Source: Gaertneriomyces semiglobifer (taxonomy: Eukaryota > Chytridiomycota > Chytridiomycetes > Spizellomycetales > Spizellomycetaceae). From it: 64,000 bases of DNA. Shown here one piece after another: positions 61,511-64,000 of the stretch; position 1 is the first letter of the stretch; every line of letters starts with the position of its first letter. Made by a program: the position numbers and the translations under genes. The stretch lies in contig JAHLKF010000038.1 in assembly GCA_025558075.1 (NCBI GenBank), forward strand, positions 1 through 64,000, in the 5' to 3' direction. Below the pieces are notes generated by a model. That model ran no database searches, was not told where the DNA came from, and was given only the letters and a program-made list of their open reading frames with translations.

Positions 61511-61851
61511 AACAGAAGCTACTGCGAGGACGAAAGGCAACTTTTGGTAATGGTTCATAAAGGAAGTAAGGGAGGAAGCCAGTGTCGCGACGGGAAGCCC
61601 GGGCAACATGTACATTGGGGAACGGTGACAAAGTTGTCGTCAAGAGGCTACACGAGAAGCGTTGTTTGCCTGAAGACTCCAAGGGCTACAAGGGCTACAT
61701 GACTGTTGTACGATACTTGTAGCCTATGTAGCCTTTGGTACTAGACACTTAACCGAGAAGCTGTAGCCGGGTAGAACGTTTCAATAAAGGAGAGAAAACA
61801 TATCAGTTTCCTCTAAGATATCTATCCAAGTATCCCGTCAAGCTTTTCGTT

Positions 61852-61925
61852 CTCCTATTTAGAAAAATTGAAAACTTGCAGATAGTATATTGTATCAACA
61901 GTTTCCAATTCGGACAAAATAGGAG
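61852..61925. repeat. Stem-loop repeat, copy 5
   Basis: Mirror of copy 1 with small differences in the arms, outer part of the right TIR. Confidence 0.7.
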
Positions 61926-62148
61926 ATCAAAAACGCTGCCGTGAAGATGCAGAGAATGCTGTATGATGGTTTCTTCACCGATTCTTCAATCGATGTATTA
62001 GAAGATGCCGTGAAGATGTATGAACGACCATATGACTCTCCAATGACGTCCTGTGAGGTCACGTGACCGCTTCTACCGGTTGGTGGTGGCAGCCAAACGG
62101 CTTGGTGGTGGCAACCAAGTGGTGGTAAGTGTTAGGGTTCACCGCCAC

Positions 62149-62205
62149 TGTCACAGTGCACCACAATCTGGTGGTCTGACCACCAGATTGTGGTGCACTG
62201 TGACA
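62149..62205. repeat. 57-bp terminal palindrome, right end of element B
   Basis: The same palindrome as at 38781-38837 with the central base complemented, as required for inverted ends. The element stops at 62205. Confidence 0.92.
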
Positions 62206-62210
62206 CTCGT
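62206..62210 (+). other. Target-site duplication, right copy (CTCGT)
   Basis: Partner of 38776-38780. Confidence 0.88.
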
Positions 62211-64000
62211 ATTCTTCCATGTTGTTGTGTGACAGGTACCAGACACCATCGAGGGTACGGCAGACATCAAATTCGATATACTTGAGCCTTCCCCTTTGAA
62301 TCAGACGTTCCACATTTGATAACAAATAGATAGGGATTGATAATTGTCCAAAACGATGGGCAATGATAATGTTACGATCGGACATGTCAAGTTCCACTTT
62401 TTTGATGGTACCATTATCCGGAACACCACCACCACCACCACTACCGTTGTCGATAGCTTTTTGAATTTCCTGTTGCAATGTACGGTAGTTGACCAGTTCG
62501 GTTCCTTCGTACGCTGAGCCTGGATCACCAGTAGCATCATGATCGTAGAATGCTCGAGCATTGCCATCCTCATCTACAATCACCACAAAGGCGTCCGCAC
62601 CGTTAGAGCCACCATAAGCTTTAGCACTGGCTGCGGTCGAAAGTCCTAAACACGCCGCCAACGCACCCATGGTAATGATAGTACCATTGTTGGCGTACCA
62701 TGAGACAACACTGCTCGCTAAACCACCTAAAGAGCCCGCAACACCTTCCTTGACAAGATCTCCAGCTGCCGAGCTCCCTTGTCCTGGAGCTTTTGTCGCT
62801 AAGCTGATGACACCGTTATTGATACTGATTCCAGTTCCACCACTGTAATTTCCAGAGATTTTGCCGGTGTTGTTATCCACACTGATCCCGCCACTACCCT
62901 GATAATTTCCTTTGATGATGCGATGAGAACCATCCTGTGAGGTTACCGTTGTTAGAGTCGCATTGTCCACGAGTTTCGTCAAGTCCAGTTTGATTTTCAC
63001 TTCTCCCGTGTCCGTATGGGTGTCTACACTCAATGTTTGATTGTCAATCAGGTTCTTGACATCCACTTCAATCAAATACAAAGGACGATTGGATCCATCC
63101 TGAAGTGTTTTGATACGAAGTGTCCTCTTATCAATCAGCCCTTCAGTACGAACCGCTAGACGACCAGCAGCGTCCGGATCGGGATATTCAGCTGGTGGAC
63201 TTAACAACTGCTTCATCATTGTGTTGGTGTCAAATTGAACGCCAAAGCTTGCTAACTTGGACGGTTTGGTGGTATCATTGTCTGGTTGGGGATCGTATGT
63301 GTGAAGTGTCCAGTCATGGTTGATGGACATTTGAAACTTAGCTTTGTCATAAGTCAGGGTTTTTCGATCCAGGATATGATGAAAATTGATGCTGAGACCG
63401 GGCGGTTTCTCGATGTCGTTGGCGGGTAATACAACCAGTGTATCGTCGTGGATGACTGTAAGCGCTTTCGGTTGATAGGGCATTCCAGTATCATCATCCG
63501 ATGGAAGCTCTTCGTCGGTGTAGAGGTCCTCAGTATCCACAACATTGAGAGGAGGTTTGTAACGAATGTTGAGTTCCTTTTTCTTGAACGTCCCCGCCTT
63601 TCTTGGAGTGGTTGTGATAGATACAGGAGAGTCTTTCCCCGGTCGCATGAATCGCCAGACATAGAAAACAGGTGCACACACATTGTCAGGGAACTCCATC
63701 ACATTGAGAATGTTGAAACCTCCCGAAGTGATGTATATCGGCGAGTAGACAGCACCTAAACTGATCGGTCCCAAGGGAAGCTCTCCATAAAAGAATTCCT
63801 TGCTGCATTCGTAACCGTCAGGGTTGTTGAGGTCATCTCTGTTGGAACCGCTTCCAAAAAGAACTTGGCGGGCACCGATATTTTTGATCGTGAGTGTTCC
63901 GTCTTCTTTGACCTTGAAAAAGGTATCATCTGATTTGAGTTGGATCTTAGGATTCCCCAGTGTTTCCACGATGGGGGCGTCAAACGATTTGGCAGTCGAC
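62211..64000 (-). pseudogene. 5' part of the element C fibre gene with GDPD-like domain (start outside window)
   Basis: The frame is open to the right window end; the apparent start at 63969 is only a GTG. The N-terminal 230 residues are beta-rich. Then come shaft repeats of the adenovirus-fibre kind (LIDKRTLRIKT, LIDNQTLSVDT, LVDNATLTTVT, each about 30 residues), a glycine-rich region, and a domain starting RNIIIAHRFGQ with IEFDVCRTLDG and WYLSHN. The H-R, E-x-D and H positions are those of glycerophosphodiester phosphodiesterases. A lipid-cleaving or lipid-binding enzyme in a fibre may serve in entry or exit. Interrupted at 62210 by element B. Confidence 0.75.

Larger units (their letters stand above)
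38781..62205 (+). mobile_element. Complete Polinton-like virus element B, 23,425 bp
   Basis: Bounded by TIRs of about 860 bp with TG...CA ends and a 5-bp target duplication (CTCGT). Thirteen genes: 157-aa, fibre, 551-aa, 102-aa, capsid, basic, penton, ATPase, SF3 helicase, integrase, SprT protease, AEP-SF2 primase-helicase, and a tyrosine-recombinase-like protein. All except the fibre look intact. It is inserted in the fibre gene of element C. The 5-bp duplication and TG..CA ends are what a retroviral-type integrase would leave. Confidence 0.93.
61348..62205 (-). repeat. Right TIR of element B, 858 bp
   Basis: The complement of 38781-39640. Contains stem-loop copies 4 (61439-61510) and 5 (61852-61925) and ends in the 57-bp palindrome. 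The boundary at the inner side is AGAACGTTTC at 61348-61357, after which left and right sequences diverge. Confidence 0.92.

Noticed and set aside
38781..62205. Element B as a misassembly of two loci
   Set aside because: A precise 5-bp duplication, matching TIRs and a continuous flanking reading frame all argue for true insertion, although reads would be needed to prove it.

Overview
The window looks like eukaryotic chromosomal DNA loaded with integrated DNA viruses. The evidence for a eukaryote is a host gene with four short GT..AG introns of 43 to 70 nt, Ty3/gypsy and Ty1/copia remnants, and viral proteins of eukaryotic type. The short introns with CTAAC-like branch sites and the chromovirus-like gypsy fit a fungus or a protist; I cannot place it more precisely. 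The viral elements look like Polinton-like viruses (PLVs). They have a candidate jelly-roll major capsid protein, a candidate penton, an FtsK/HerA-type packaging ATPase, a long trimeric-type fibre, a DDE integrase with a chromodomain, and terminal inverted repeats (TIRs). I see no protein-primed PolB and no adenain-type protease.

Layout. Element A (1-16355, left end outside the window) carries the capsid module, a Gag-like zinc-knuckle ORF, the integrase, three methyltransferase-family genes, a tyrosine-recombinase-like gene and a fused AEP primase-SF3 helicase. It ends in a perfect 56-bp palindrome and sits inside the 102-aa gene of element D. Element D (16356-25102 visible) belongs to the same family, has the same TIR and lies in the opposite orientation. 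It abuts a decayed Ty3/gypsy (25103-28553). From 28.6 to 34.2 kb is host DNA with duplicated non-coding units, one intron-containing gene of unknown function, and a copia remnant. From 34.2 to 38.78 kb and again from 62.21 to 64 kb is a third, more distant viral element, C. It holds a RING protein, a paralogous gene pair, a VLTF3-like factor and a fibre with a GDPD-like domain. Element B (38781-62205) is complete and inserted into the fibre gene of C, with about 860-bp TIRs, 57-bp terminal palindromes and a 5-bp target duplication.

The central observation is modularity. A, B and D share an almost identical structural module (fibre, 551-aa protein, 102-aa protein, capsid protein, basic protein, penton, ATPase). 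A and B share only the integrase in the other half. A has AEP-SF3 plus methyltransferases. B has a stand-alone D5-type SF3 helicase, a separate AEP primase fused to a UL9-type SF2 helicase, a SprT protease and an array of inverted iterons that could be an origin. Their TIRs are unrelated except for the outermost 13 bases. The same virion genes therefore seem to package two different replication systems.

Each element also seems to encode two recombinases: the DDE integrase, whose TG..CA ends and 5-bp duplication are visible for B, and a tyrosine-recombinase-like protein next to or near the primase. Single-base frameshifts in the capsid and penton genes of A and in the fibres of B, C and D suggest that the copies are decaying, although B's capsid genes are intact.
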